Shown here one piece after another: positions 46,804 through 57,429 of a DNA stretch of 64,000 nt (positions within the stretch are counted from its first letter, which is position 1; every line of letters starts with the position of its first letter). Both the position numbers and the translations under genes were made by a program. Where the stretch lies: positions 101,338,171 to 101,402,170 of the forward strand of contig CM053144.1 of the NCBI GenBank assembly GCA_028571685.1. Reading direction: 5' to 3'. Below the pieces are notes generated by a model. The model did no database searches. It worked only from the letters and a program-made list of their open reading frames with translations, and was not told where the DNA came from. Origin of the DNA: Heterohyrax brucei (Eukaryota; Chordata; Mammalia; Hyracoidea; Procaviidae).

Positions 46804-47986
46804 CTGAAATATTCCCCCAGTGTGTATTCTCTTTTACTTCAGTGAGTTATAACTACAAATATGTTCCTAGTTGTGTTTCACTGAAGGGCATTGACAGAAG
46901 AGAAAATGACACAGGATTTGAGAAGCACAAGCATTGTCTCTGACACAGGTTATGAATGACTTCAGTGCCCAAATGGAACAAAATTTCATAAAAGTTTGAT
47001 TCATTCACTGAATTGCTCTGACATGAAGCTTTTAGTCATCATCTCTAAAAATTTAGCTTAACAAAAAAAAAAAAACAGATGTCTTTTGAGGATTGAATGA
47101 ATGTTGAGAGTGGATAAGAAAATGATTCAGCATAAGAAATAACTGAGATAAGAGCAGAACAGGTGGAATAAGCTGATGAGAGTAACATTACATGTTACCT
47201 TATTTCCTGAGATGATTTCACTGGCTTGGTTGTCTAGGTCTTCATTAGAGTGTAAATGCCTACTGGGGTGTGTGTGTGGGTGTGGGTGGGTGTAGTCTCC
47301 CTTGTTGAGTTATGCTACACATATAGAATTCAGTTATTTATATGAATAAACTTCCAATCTGTTTTTTCCTTTGATCCTATCAGGGCAAATTTCCTTACAT
47401 GGAAAATTATTTTGTAGGAAAAGAACAGTCAATAAGTCATTACAGATTAATTAATGTCATAGTAAAGATTCCAGCAAAATATCTTTATATATATATACAT
47501 ACAGTTGTATTTTAAATAGACATCTCAAAAATTTGAGAACTGAAGAGTAGCCTTAAACTATTGTTTCTAACCTTCATATGAGAAGGTTAAAAAAATTTCT
47601 GACACTGGGATCCTGCACCAAATTCTCATGTTTTGAAGTTTCCTGGATGATGCTAATGTGCTTCTAGAGTTAAGCACTATTGCTCCAAATGGAATTTGTG
47701 TGCAGAGGTGTAACTAAGGTATGGCAGATAGGGCGCAGGCCCTGGAAGCTGGTACAGTTGGGACATTAATGAGCACTTCCTATTGGCCACAGCAGTGTCT
47801 GTCACCAGCTATGAGATATCCTTCAGCAATTTAAAAGTAATTGCCACAGACACTATTTTCCATAAATAGGGTCCTGCATGTGTGAAATTAAAAATCTGTT
47901 TACACATCTGGTTTTACTATTTTTGTAGGAATATGCAAGAAACAGGGACATGCAAAATTTCTGACAGAAACAGCTTTAACAACTGT
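46804..47986. other. Unassigned DNA
   Basis: No gene. An A-run lies near 47,062, a TG/GGGTG-rich patch at 47,268-47,292, and a (TA)n patch near 47,485. Confidence 0.4.
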
Positions 47987-48437
47987 GGTGGCTAAGGTTG
48001 TGTATCAGCTTGGCTGGGCCATGATTCTCAGTGGTATGGCAGTTATGTAACAGTGTAATCATCTCCATGATTAGGTCTGATATGAACAGTCAGTCAACTG
48101 AAAGGGAGTTTCCTTGGGGATGTGGTTTGCCTCCAGTACAAAAATGCGTGTTCCAGCAAGACTCTTGATCACTCACTCTAGATGTTGCATCTGGCGTAAA
48201 ATCACCTAACCTCCAGCTTGTAGAACTTGGGCTAGCAGTTTACCTGCTGGTCTTGAGATTTCCCAGCCCCTGTAGCCTGCTAGCCAGTCAGTAGCCTACC
48301 ATCTAAGCTGCTGATCCTGTATTTGTCAGCTACTGCATCTACCTACTTGAATCAAGAAAAGCCTTCAGCCTTCAGCCTTCAGCCTGACCTACGGACTTGA
48401 CAGCCTCTATAGTTACATGAGCCATTCCCTTGAGATA
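47987..48437 (+). mobile_element. ERVL-type 5' LTR
   Basis: Class III LTR layout: 'gtatcagcttggctgggcca', 'tggcagttatgtaacagtgt', 'gggagtttccttggggatgt', 'ctgatcctgtatttgtcagc', a GCCTTCA triplet repeat at 48,361-48,381, then 'ttacatgagccattcccttg' and 'agataaat' (polyadenylation region). The 3' terminus is replaced by a microsatellite. A second copy lies reversed at 60,940-61,200. Confidence 0.7.
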
Positions 48438-48540
48438 AATCTAGACAGATGGATGGATGGGTTGGTGGGTGGATGAATGAGTGGATGGGTGGATGGATGG
48501 GTGGGTGGGTGGGTGGATGGATGAGTGGATGGATGGATAT
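48438..48540. repeat. (GGAT/GGTG)n microsatellite
   Basis: About 100 bp of imperfect 4-bp units ('gatggatggatgggttggtg', 'gggtgggtgggtgggtggat') beginning where the LTR tail should be. It probably expanded from the LTR's simple tail. Confidence 0.9.
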
Positions 48541-49533
48541 GGCAAATAATCAGGAAGCTGAGGCTAAATTTTGTTGAATCTCTCCTGCCAACAGAACCAG
48601 AACCCTCAATCCCGTTTGAAAACATTACTTCATCTTTATCTGCTAAGGCACCCACTCCAGTAAAACCATTATCCGCTCCCCCTTATAGCCAAAGCCAAGT
48701 GCTGTCCATCCCTATACTATGAGATTAATCCAGCTGTACTTCAAGAGTTTTGCCTGAGATATTGCCTGTGGCAGTGACTGAGGTGCTGCTAGGCATCACC
48801 CGAGGCAGATGCCTTACAGAAAAATGTTGACTGTTCTCAGAACACATACCAACACCCATTTTATTTCTAAACCTATAACTAGACTTCAGTCCCAGTGAGC
48901 CTGAAAAGGTAATATACAAAGTATGGCTAAGGAGGAGGTGCAATCGATTCTAAAAGAATTGCTTGAGCTTTCAAATTTGTAGAAAGAAGAATTTAGAGAA
49001 CACACGAGGGAATAGCCTTAAGGTTGTGCAATAATACTGCAAGAAACATAAAGTCAGATAAGCCAGAGTTTATTGATATGGGCCCGCTAAGTACAGATCA
49101 TTTGATGTTTTAGCTCTGGAGGTTAAGAAAAGATCTAATAGTTTATTTGGTTGGTTTGCTGCTACATGGATTAAGTGGTGATCTACACTAAATCAAGATG
49201 AAGTACAAAACCCACAGACTCACACATGGAGTGCCCGGACACGTTTTACCACAACAATAAAGAACAAATTTGTGAAGGGCATCCTTTAAGACTGCTGTGA
49301 TTGCTATTTTACATAAAACAGATTTGACAGTGGAAACTGCCATATCTGAATTAAGACACTTAACTACAATGGGGCCAGTTGGACCCCATGGTGATAGGGA
49401 CCAAGTGGCAGCAGTTACTAAAGACAAGTTTGGTGTGGTTAGCATAATAGCAGAATTGAAGTAGTAACCACAATAGGCTGACTCATATAGACTTATTACA
49501 TCGTGTACTTAGTCTTGATGTCCCTAGAAGTGA
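48541..49533 (+). pseudogene. ERVL-type gag remnant
   Basis: Broken-frame DNA downstream of the LTR with the character of a class III retrovirus-like gag: a proline-rich stretch near 48,600-48,720, then capsid-like blocks near 49,040-49,190 and 49,370-49,500 separated by stops and indels. The capsid is the structural protein of these elements. No intact frame survives. Assignment rests on recall and position between the LTR and pol. Confidence 0.55.
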
Positions 49534-49540
49534 AAAAGTT

Positions 49541-50000
49541 TTTTTTATTATTATTAAATAAAAAATGAAAGTATACATACTCTGTGCTTACAATACTGGG
49601 TTAAGAGAAGAGGAGTACACAAGTTGTGTCGAAGTCCCACTAATATTGATCTTCTTACTAATGTGTATTGTCACCAATTTCACCTAACCGAATTTCTAAC
49701 AACTAATCTAAACCCTCGCCCCTTGCCCCCTGCCCTCCCCCACCCCCACCCTTGTGCGGTCAAAGAGTCTTTTCTATTATGTATGAGTATGCTTATAAGT
49801 TTTTATCATAGAAGTCTCATATAACAATTGTCCTACTGTCACTGACTAGTTTCACTCAACATAATGTCCTCCAGTTGAGACCAAATTGAGAGATGTTTTC
49901 TGCTGTCATCGTTCTTCTTTATCAATGTATAGTACTCCACTGAGTATATATACCAAAGTTTACCCATCCATTCTTCTGTTGTTGGGCACCTGGGTTGATT
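49541..50000 (-). mobile_element. L1 3' UTR end inserted in the ERVL
   Basis: A T-run at 49,539-49,546 is the reversed poly-A. The body matches the 3' end of the L1 at 53,016-54,896 block by block ('caatactgggttaagagaag', 'gttttctgctgtcatcgttc', 'actccactgagtatatatac'). The direct repeat AAAAGTT at 49,534-49,540 and 50,001-50,007 suggests a short target duplication. It is 5'-truncated after about 450 bp. Confidence 0.8.
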
Positions 50001-50007
50001 AAAAGTT

Positions 50008-51997
50008 GGGAAATCTATTAAATTGATCTGTACAAGCAGAGGAGTTATAGGTCAAGAGAGTGGATGTCTAACCTGAATTCCCAGAATACAGAATCAGGCC
50101 CCTTAATCAATCCCCACATTTGAGGCCATTTACAGACCTACAAGTCCATGAAGAAAAGGGAGGCTAGGTCCCCTTGAGGAAGGACCCCACCACCCTGCCA
50201 AAAATTGATACCATTGATCTTTCTCCTAGCCTCTCTAGTCTCTTAGTAGAGTGAGTGTTCACTGGGAAAAAGGAAATAATCAAAATTTTCTGGGATTACG
50301 GAATACTGGTTCTGAAATAACACTAATTCCAGAAGACACAAAATGTCAGATTGGGGAAACATGGAGATCAGATCATTAACAGAGTCTTAGCCCATGTCTA
50401 TCTCACAGCGGATCCAGTTGGTCTTCAAACTCATGCTGTACTGGTTTCTCCAGTTTCAGAATGCATAATTGGAATAGACATACTGAACAGCTAGCAGAAC
50501 CTTCAAGTTGGTTCTCTTGACATGTAGATTAAAGAACATCATGATAGGCAAAGCCAAGAGAAAAATCATTAAAACTTCCCCTACCTAAGAAAATAGTAAA
50601 CCAAAAGCAATACTTCATTCCTGGAGCAATGGCAAAGATTACCGCCACCATCAAGAACTGGAAGGATGCAGGCATGGTTATTCCTATCACATTCCCATTC
50701 AACTCACCAATTTGGCCGGTGTAGAAAAAGATAGATCTTAATGAATGACAGTGAATTATAATTAGCTTAACTAGGTAGTGACTCCAATCACAGCTGCAAT
50801 TCCCAATGTGGTTTCATTGCTAGAGAAAATGAATACATCCACTGGTCCCTGGTACACATCTACTGAGCTGGCCAATTTTTTTTTTTTTTCCTCAATTCTA
50901 GTTTCAAAGAATCACCACACGCTATTTGCCTTCAGCTGAAGGTAAGCAACACTCCTTCACAGTCCTATCTAATGGGTATATCAGCTCTCCAGCCCTATGT
51001 CATAACTTGGTTTGCGGGGAACTTGGTCACTTTTCCCTTCCACAGACATCTCACTGGTTTACAACATTGATGACAATATACCAACTTGACTTAGTAAGGA
51101 AGAATTATCAATGACTTTGGACCTATTTGTAATGCATTTGTGTGCAAGGGGTAGGAAATTAACCAGACAAAAACTCAGGCACCTTCCACCTTAGTGAAAT
51201 TTCTAGGGGTTCAGTGTCGTGGGTCATGTTGAGATTTTATTTCTAAAATGAAGGATAAGTATTTCCATCTGGCCACCTAAAAAGGAGGCACAATGCCTGG
51301 TGGGTCTCTTTGGATTTTGGAAGCATAATATCCTTAATTTGTGTGTATACTTTTGGAGTATTTATCAAGTGACTCAAAACATTACTAGGTTTCAGTGGAA
51401 CCCAGAACAAGAGAAGTGCCTGCAACAGGTTCAGGTTGCTGTGCAAGTCACTCTGCCACTTGGGTCATATGATACAGATGATCCATTGGTGTTTGAAATG
51501 TCAGCAGCATATAGAGATGCTGTTTGGAGTCCTTGGCAAGCCCCATTGGTGAATCACAATGCTTGTTCTTAGCACTTTGGAGTGTTTTGTCTTCTTCTGC
51601 AGACATCTCCTTTCAGGAAGCAGCTTTTGGCTTGTTCCTGGGTCTTAGTAGAGACTGAACACTTAACCATCGGTCACAAAGTCATATCTGAACTTAGCTG
51701 CCCATGATGAATTGGGTGTTGTCTGATGTGATCCACAGAGTTATAAAGTTAGGCATGCACAGCAGCGCTCTATCATTAAATGGAAGTGGCATACGAAAGG
51801 TCTGGCTTCAGCAGGACCTGAAGGTTCAAGTAAGCTACATAATGAAGTGGTGGCTCAAATGCCAGTAGTCTCTATTCCTGCCGTGTTATTTCTATCTCCC
51901 ATTCCACACCAATGGCCTCTTCGGGAGTTCCTTATGATCAGCTAACCTAGGAAGAGCAAAGGCATGCCTGGTATACAGATGTTCTACACAATGTGCA
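50008..51997 (+). pseudogene. ERVL-type pol remnant
   Basis: Decayed protease/reverse transcriptase/RNase H region in broken frames. A protease-like stretch lies near 50,430-50,510, an RT palm-like frame at 50,926-51,114, and an RT thumb to RNase H frame at 51,300-51,572. RNase H/connection-like text continues to about 51,990. The RT catalytic aspartates cannot be found intact. Integrase, any env and a matching 3' LTR are missing, so the provirus is 3'-truncated. Confidence 0.75.
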
Positions 51998-52029
51998 GGC
52001 ACCATTTGAAAGTAGACAGCAGCAACCCT

Positions 52030-52316
52030 GCAGCCTCTCTCTGAGACCTCCTACAACCAAGAAAGTAGAGCTGAGAGTGGAGTGTGTCCTTTGGACCCAA
52101 AGTCCCTGTGCTGAGAAACTCCTAGAGTCAGAGGAATATTGTTATCAAAACCTTTCTCCAGAGAGTCAATGGAAAGAGAAACACTCTCTAGAGTTGGAGC
52201 CCCAAATTCAGACTTCTAGCTTTCTAAACTGTGACAGAATAAATTTCTGACTGTTAACATCCTCATCTTGTGGTATTTCTTCATAGCAGCACCAGATAGC
52301 TAACATCATTTCTGCT
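52030..52316 (+). mobile_element. ERVL/MaLR-type LTR, 3' half
   Basis: Belongs to the abundant family, not to the 47,987 LTR: 'acctcctacaaccaagaaag', 'gtcctttggacccaaagtcc', 'aactgtgacagaataaattt' (polyadenylation signal), terminus 'tagcagcaccagatagctaa' then CATCA. It is therefore a separate insertion that now borders the ERVL pol. Confidence 0.65.
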
Positions 52317-53001
52317 AAGTAACTTGGATAACTTCAGACTTCAAATTCTATGATGTATAAGTCACTGGTGGGATAAATTTCTCCAAGAATATGGTGAACA
52401 AGTACCTTAGTTGCTGTCACGATTTTTGAAAATGGAGCAGGTGCTTCAAACACTTTAGTACTTACCATGAAATTAATTTTGAGCCAATATACAGAAAACT
52501 GTCCCTTTTTATGCAAGTGCATGGAGTCCAAAGCTGAATGAATTAGGTTTTTGCTATAGGATCTTTACAGCACTATTTGGGACTAGCTACTTTTACAAAA
52601 AAGATTCTCTCATGCCAGCTGAGTCTACATGCCACTAAAAATACTTATTTTTAATTTTTTCAATAACTTGGTCAAATCAATTAGATGAAGTCTACTTCAA
52701 AGACCTTGGTGACCCACCAAAGAGGGTTTTTCTTTGATCAAACTATTTCCTCCATTGATAGTACCAGATGGACTCTAGGATGAAGTAGAATGACAAATGT
52801 GGCTCTTCCAGGTAGAACTTATGACCTTTCTGCTTTTCTACCCCAACCATATCTACAAATAAGAAGGAAGAATGACTGACTCTAATGTTCTTCAAGTTTC
52901 CTCACACTAATTCACTAGGAAACTGAAAGAATGTATCACTTATGAAGCAGGAATTTCTAGAAGAGCTAGATCAAAAGAAGAAAAAAATATCAATATTAAT
53001 G
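52317..53001. other. Unassigned DNA
   Basis: Nothing recognised; possibly further old transposon DNA. Confidence 0.35.
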
Positions 53002-53015
53002 CCTTTTCCCATTTT

Positions 53016-54896
53016 TTAAAAAATTTTTTATTTAATATAACTGAGTGAAAATGTACATTCCCGTGTAAATTTATGTACCCACCTATATGCAGCTTCCACT
53101 GCTCTCCCTGTCCGGTGAAGGCACACTATTCCTCTCTGCTCCGTACATGTCTCATTCTCCCAACAGTCTCTTTTTCCCCTCCTCTCCACCCACTCTCCTT
53201 CCTCCAGCCAGAGGTCAGCAGGATGACATTCTATAGATATATAGAACCATAAAGTGCATCCAATATATGGTCACTGCATCGCCAAGTCCGATTCATTCCT
53301 GTCCGAAGCATGGACCTTCGTTATGATTTATGGTCAAGGGCTGCATCAGGGCAAGGGGCCATGCTCCTAGGGGAACCTCGAAACCACTAGGCCATCAATT
53401 AAGGTCTTTTAGTGAGGATCTCAGGGTGCACCCCTTTTTATTCTTATGTTGCCAGTGAGACTCAACTTAGTGAGCTCCATCGCAGCTATCACTGGTGGTG
53501 GCTGGGCACCATCCAGTTCTTCCGGTCCCAAGTTGATGTAGGCACCCACTGATGTGGGTCTCTTTGTCTTCTGGGTTGTCTTTCCTCCCATGTCATTTTG
53601 GTCCTCGGTGAGCATCTGTTCCTGCTGAGTTGGGACCATTTGCTGTGCCCTCGGATGGCAGCTTGGCAGCTTTTAAGACCCCAGACGCCACTCGCCAATG
53701 TGGGGTGCAGAGAGCCCTCTTAGTAAAACGCTAGTTGTGCCAATTGGCCTTGCTTTCACCTAAGAGCATGGTCCCCCGCCCCCTGCTCCAGCTACTCTAT
53801 CCTTGCAATATTGGGTTAAGATGGAAGGAGTATTTATGTTATGTTTAAGTCCACTTAATATTGTTCTTGTTTCTAATGTGTGTTATCACCGATTTCACCC
53901 AACCAGACACCTAGCAACTATCTAATCTAAACCTTCCCCCCCTTCCTCCCTCCCTCCCCTCCCTTGCAGCTGTCAAAGAGTCTTTTCTTCCATAGGCAAG
54001 TCTGTTTTTGAGATCTTATCGTAGAGGTCTCATACAATATTTGTCCTTTTGTCGCTGACTACTTTCACTCGACATAATGTCTTCCAGTTGAAACCAGGTC
54101 ATGAGATGTTTCCTGAAGTCATCATTGTTCTTTATCATTGTGTAGTGCTCCATTGAGTATATATACCATAGTTTACCTATCCATTCTTCTGTTGTTGGAC
54201 ATCTAGGTTGATTCCATCTTTTTGCCATCGTGGACTGTGCTGCGATAAACATTCTGCTGCATGTGTCCGTTGGTGTGAAAGGCCTTGATTCTGTAGGACA
54301 TATTCCAAGTAGTGGAATTACTGGGTCAAATGGTATATCAATATCCATTTTTTTAAGGAAGCGCCAGATTGCTTTCCAAAGAGACTGGACCATTTTGCAA
54401 CCCCACCAACAGTGTAGGAGGGTTCCACTTTCTCCACAGCCTCTCCAGCATTTGTTGTTTTGTGTTTTCTGGATCATGGCCAATCTTGTTGGGGTGAGAT
54501 GGTATCTCATTTTCATCTTGATTTGAATTTCTTTAATAACTAAAGATCGTGAACATGTCCGCATGTGTGTTTTGGCTGCCTGGATCTCTTCTTTAGTGAA
54601 ATGTCTGTCCATCTCCTTTGCCCATCGCTTAATTGGATTATTTATCTTCTTCTTGTTGATATTTTGTAGTATCTTATAGATTATGGAAACCAGGCATCGG
54701 TCTGACATAGAGTTGCCAAATATTTTTTCCCATTCTGTAGGTGTTCTTTTAATTCTATTAATCAAGTCTTCAGATGAGCAAAAGTGTTTAATTCTTAATA
54801 GATCCCATTTATCTATTTTCTCTTCTGAGGATTGTGGTTTGTTTGACAGATTTTGGAGTCTGTCTATATTGTGTATTAAAACTCCCATTGTTGTTC
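53016..54896 (-). mobile_element. L1, 5'-truncated, comparatively young
   Basis: About 1.9 kb: the ORF2 C-terminal part (54,888-54,016) and a long 3' UTR (54,015-53,016). The direct repeat CCTTTTCCCATTTT (53,002-53,015) and CCTTTTTCCATTTT (54,897-54,910), 13 of 14, flanks it, with a T-rich reversed tail at the left. The open frame and better sequence quality than the other L1s suggest a more recent insertion. Confidence 0.88.
54016..54888 (-). pseudogene. L1 ORF2, C-terminal 290 codons, open
   Basis: Encodes the region after the RT catalytic core to the natural stop. Landmarks are 'INNPIKRWAKEMDRHFTKEE', 'MRTCSRSLVIKEIQIKMKMR', a cysteine-rich C-x3-C-x7-H-x4-C cluster at about residues 147-164, 'DPVIPLLGICPTE' and 'CPTTEEWIGKLWYIYSMEHY'. 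The cluster is the L1 ORF2 zinc-knuckle-like motif thought to bind RNA. The first Met is merely internal; the frame begins because the element is truncated there. It makes no functional ORF2 protein on its own. Confidence 0.9.
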
Positions 54897-55007
54897 CCTT
54901 TTTCCATTTTAAATGAAAGCAATTTTTTTCTCTTCAGAATAATACAAGCAATAATGTCATTTGATATATAAAAGGTCAGACAAATCTGCTAACTTAATTG
55001 CTCTAAG

Positions 55008-55533
55008 TCTGTTTTAGTCAGTTAGTGCTGCTCTAACAGAATACCACAAGGTGGATGGCTTTAAAAAGGAACGTTTATTCTTACACAGTCCAGGAGGTTA
55101 TAAGTTCAAATTCAGGATGTCCACTCTAGGGAAAGGCTTTCCACCTTGTCAGCTCTGGAGAAAAGTCCAGTACTGCGACAGTCTCTTGTCCAGGGAGCAT
55201 CTTGGCACAGGAACCTCAAGTATGAAGGACATGCTCTTCTCCCAGTGCTGTTTGCTTGATAGTGTGAGGTTCCCAATTCCATGCTTGCTTTTCTTTCCTT
55301 TTATTTCTTGTAGGATGAAAGGATTAAGGGTGGTACAAGCCATACTTCAGGGAAATTCCATTTACAGTGGAGCAGAGAGGTGATCCTATAAAGGGATTTA
55401 CAGTCCCACCCTACTCCTTTAACATAAGCCTAGGGAAACCACAAAATGGAGGACAATCATGAAATATTGCGAATCATGGCCCAGCTATATAGCTACACAT
55501 ATTTTGGGTGGAGACAGAATTCAGCCCATGACA
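55008..55533 (-). mobile_element. ERVL/MaLR-type solo LTR
   Basis: Reversed full-length copy: 'tagtcagttagtgctgctct' (reversed 3' terminus), 'cgtttattcttacacagtcc', 'ggatgtccactctagggaaa', 'cagaattcagcccatgaca' (reversed 5' terminus). The 110-codon frame at 55,051-55,383 runs against the LTR and is not a gene. Confidence 0.8.
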
Positions 55534-55535
55534 AA

Positions 55536-55705
55536 TTGCTACATGCCTCGTTGCTGAATATCACCATGGTCACCTTTGAAGTACTCCCTTTGGGAAGCTA
55601 TGCACCAATGCCAGCACCCAGTCCACCCTTCAAAGTAATTTTAAAACTCTTTCTGGAATGGCCATTGCTCATGGTGGCATGGTGGCAAGTTTGCAAACTT
55701 AATTG
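55536..55705 (-). mobile_element. Mariner-like transposase 3' fragment, left inverted arm
   Basis: On the minus strand this is the end of a Tc1/mariner-type transposase gene ('CIASQREYFKGD'-like reading in a broken frame). It pairs in inverted orientation with 55,862-56,010 at roughly 80% identity. It starts within a few bases of the solo LTR's edge. Confidence 0.55.
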
Positions 55706-55789
55706 TATAGTTGCCTGTGAGGGAGTTTTTAGCCAGTAAGCAAATAACTATATTGGAACACCCTCCCTAGTCACCTATTCTATCCCCCA

Positions 55790-56010
55790 ATGACTTTTCT
55801 TTTCCTGAAAATAAAGGAAATATTGAAATGAAGACATTTTAATGACATTCAGGACATCAAAGGTAATATGATGACAGCTCTGATGGCCATTCCAGAAGAA
55901 GTGCTCCAAAATTGTTTTGAAGGCTAGGCTAGGTGCTGGCATGGATACATAGCTTCCCAAGAGGAGTACTTTGAAGGTGACCGTAGTGATATTCATAAAT
56001 GAAGTATGTA
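55790..56010 (+). mobile_element. Mariner-like transposase 3' fragment, right inverted arm
   Basis: The + strand reads, with a stop or two, 'MTALMAIPEEVLQNCFEG' and then 'CW..YIASQEEYFEGDRSDI', the C-terminal pattern (CI..x..EYFEGD) of Tc1/mariner-type transposases. The N-terminal and catalytic DDD parts are absent. Recognition is by motif only; other old transposons with a similar end are possible. Confidence 0.55.
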
Positions 56011-56084
56011 GCTGTAACACATTTTCTAGGATTAGTTCACAAATTTAATTGGCAGTTCTCATATACGAATTAATTGAAGCAGTA

Positions 56085-56500
56085 TAGTTTAATCAGTGGC
56101 TAAGAGCCTGGTTTTATCTTGCATTTGTCTTGTGCAAGTTGCTTAACTTCTCTGCAGGTCCCCCTCTTTTTACTTTTTTTTAAGTGACTACAATACAGAT
56201 GATCTACTAATGCTACTGAGGATCCCTGGTAGCTCAATGGTTAAGTGCTTGGCTGCTAACAGAAACATTGGTGGTACAAACACACCAGCTGTTCTACAGG
56301 AGGAAGACATGGCAGTCAGGTCAGCCTTGGAAATCCCTTTGGGGTAGTTCTGTTCTGTCACATAGGTCCCTATGTGTCAGAACTGACTAAATGACACCGA
56401 ACAACAACATCAACAATAATGTTATCTACCTCATAAGGTTGAGAACGTTAAATGACGATATAAATACAGCACACAGTAGGTGATGGATTCATGGTTACTG
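56085..56500 (+). mobile_element. MIR SINE split by an AfroSINE
   Basis: The left part, 'ctaagagcctggttttatct' and 'gcaagttgcttaacttctct', and the right part, 'gttatctacctcataaggtt' and 'cagcacacagtaggtgatg', together form one MIR when the AfroSINE at 56,217-56,420 is removed. Confidence 0.7.
56217..56420 (+). mobile_element. AfroSINE (long form) with (AAC)n tail
   Basis: 'gatccctggtagctcaatgg', 'gctgctaacagaaacattgg', then the long-form segment 'gaggaagacatggcagtcag', 'ccttggaaatccctttgggg', 'gtgtcagaactgactaaatg', and a tail 'aacaacaacatcaacaataa' that is RTE-like instead of the TTTGG type. Confidence 0.83.
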
Positions 56501-56762
56501 TTAGCAGGTTTCCTCTGCTTTTCCCACAGAAAAAAATTCTTCCTATTCCATAGTCATTGCTGCAACTAATAAAATCTGTCTCTGGCCTGATACAGACCTG
56601 CATCAGCTTTTCATTATTCACCTGTTCCTGTCAGCTTTATCTATTTGAGCAAATGCTGTGTGAAAGAAAAACGTTCACTGACTTAATAAAATAGTCCTTG
56701 CTTTTCTAAAGTTTTGTCAACAAAAAGAAACACAGCCTAAGGCTAAGTAACCAGAATTGGAC
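56501..56762. other. Unassigned DNA
   Basis: Nothing recognised. Confidence 0.35.
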
Positions 56763-56967
56763 AAGTTACCATCCAGTTGATGCTGACTCATGGCAATACC
56801 ATTTGTGCAGAATAAAACCTCACTCCGTAGGGTTTTCATGGCTGTGACCTTTCCTAAGCAGATTGGAAGACTTTTCTTTCTTCCAAGGTGCCTTTGGGTG
56901 AGTTTTAATCAACAACTTTTTCAGTTAGTAGCTAATTGCTCAAATATTTTTGCCACCCAGGGACTAC
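56763..56967 (-). mobile_element. AfroSINE (long form)
   Basis: Reversed copy: 'accatccagttgatgctgac', 'cgtagggttttcatggctgt', the long-form internal segment 'gcagattggaagacttttct' and 'ttcttccaaggtgcctttgg', then 'tttttgccacccagggacta' (head). Confidence 0.75.
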
Positions 56968-57429
56968 TTAAGGCTAAGTAATTCAGTTAATTACTTTTAG
57001 GATTTCATAATAGTCAAGGAGCAGATTGCACTCAACACACTCCAATGTTTCTCCTTAGGAAAAGCTATTCAGTTTATGCTGTGTGGGAGACAGCTGTCAG
57101 TTGTGAAACTAAGATGAAACTGGTTTGTTACAGTTCAAACTCCAGCTGAGAATTTGCATTGTTACCCCAGGTACACTGAATCAGATGCTACATTTTAACA
57201 GGATCCCAATGTGATTCTTACGTATAATGAATTTTGAGAATTCACTGTTCTCAGAATTTGTTCCTAATCAACATTGTTAGGATCTCCTGGAAACCAGCAG
57301 AAATGCAAATTCTCAGCAGGGGTTCAAACCTGGACAAACCGGTTCCAAGCCCTAGATGAAACACAACTGAAGTATTTCCTTATGCTGGTATCACTAGAGA
57401 AGTAACATCAGCAAATCATATAAATATAT
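56968..57429. other. Unassigned DNA
   Basis: Nothing I can name. Confidence 0.35.

Noticed and set aside
48525..48722. Proline-rich frame considered as a host coding exon
   Set aside because: It lies between an ERVL-type LTR and further gag-like remnants and is better explained as part of the provirus.
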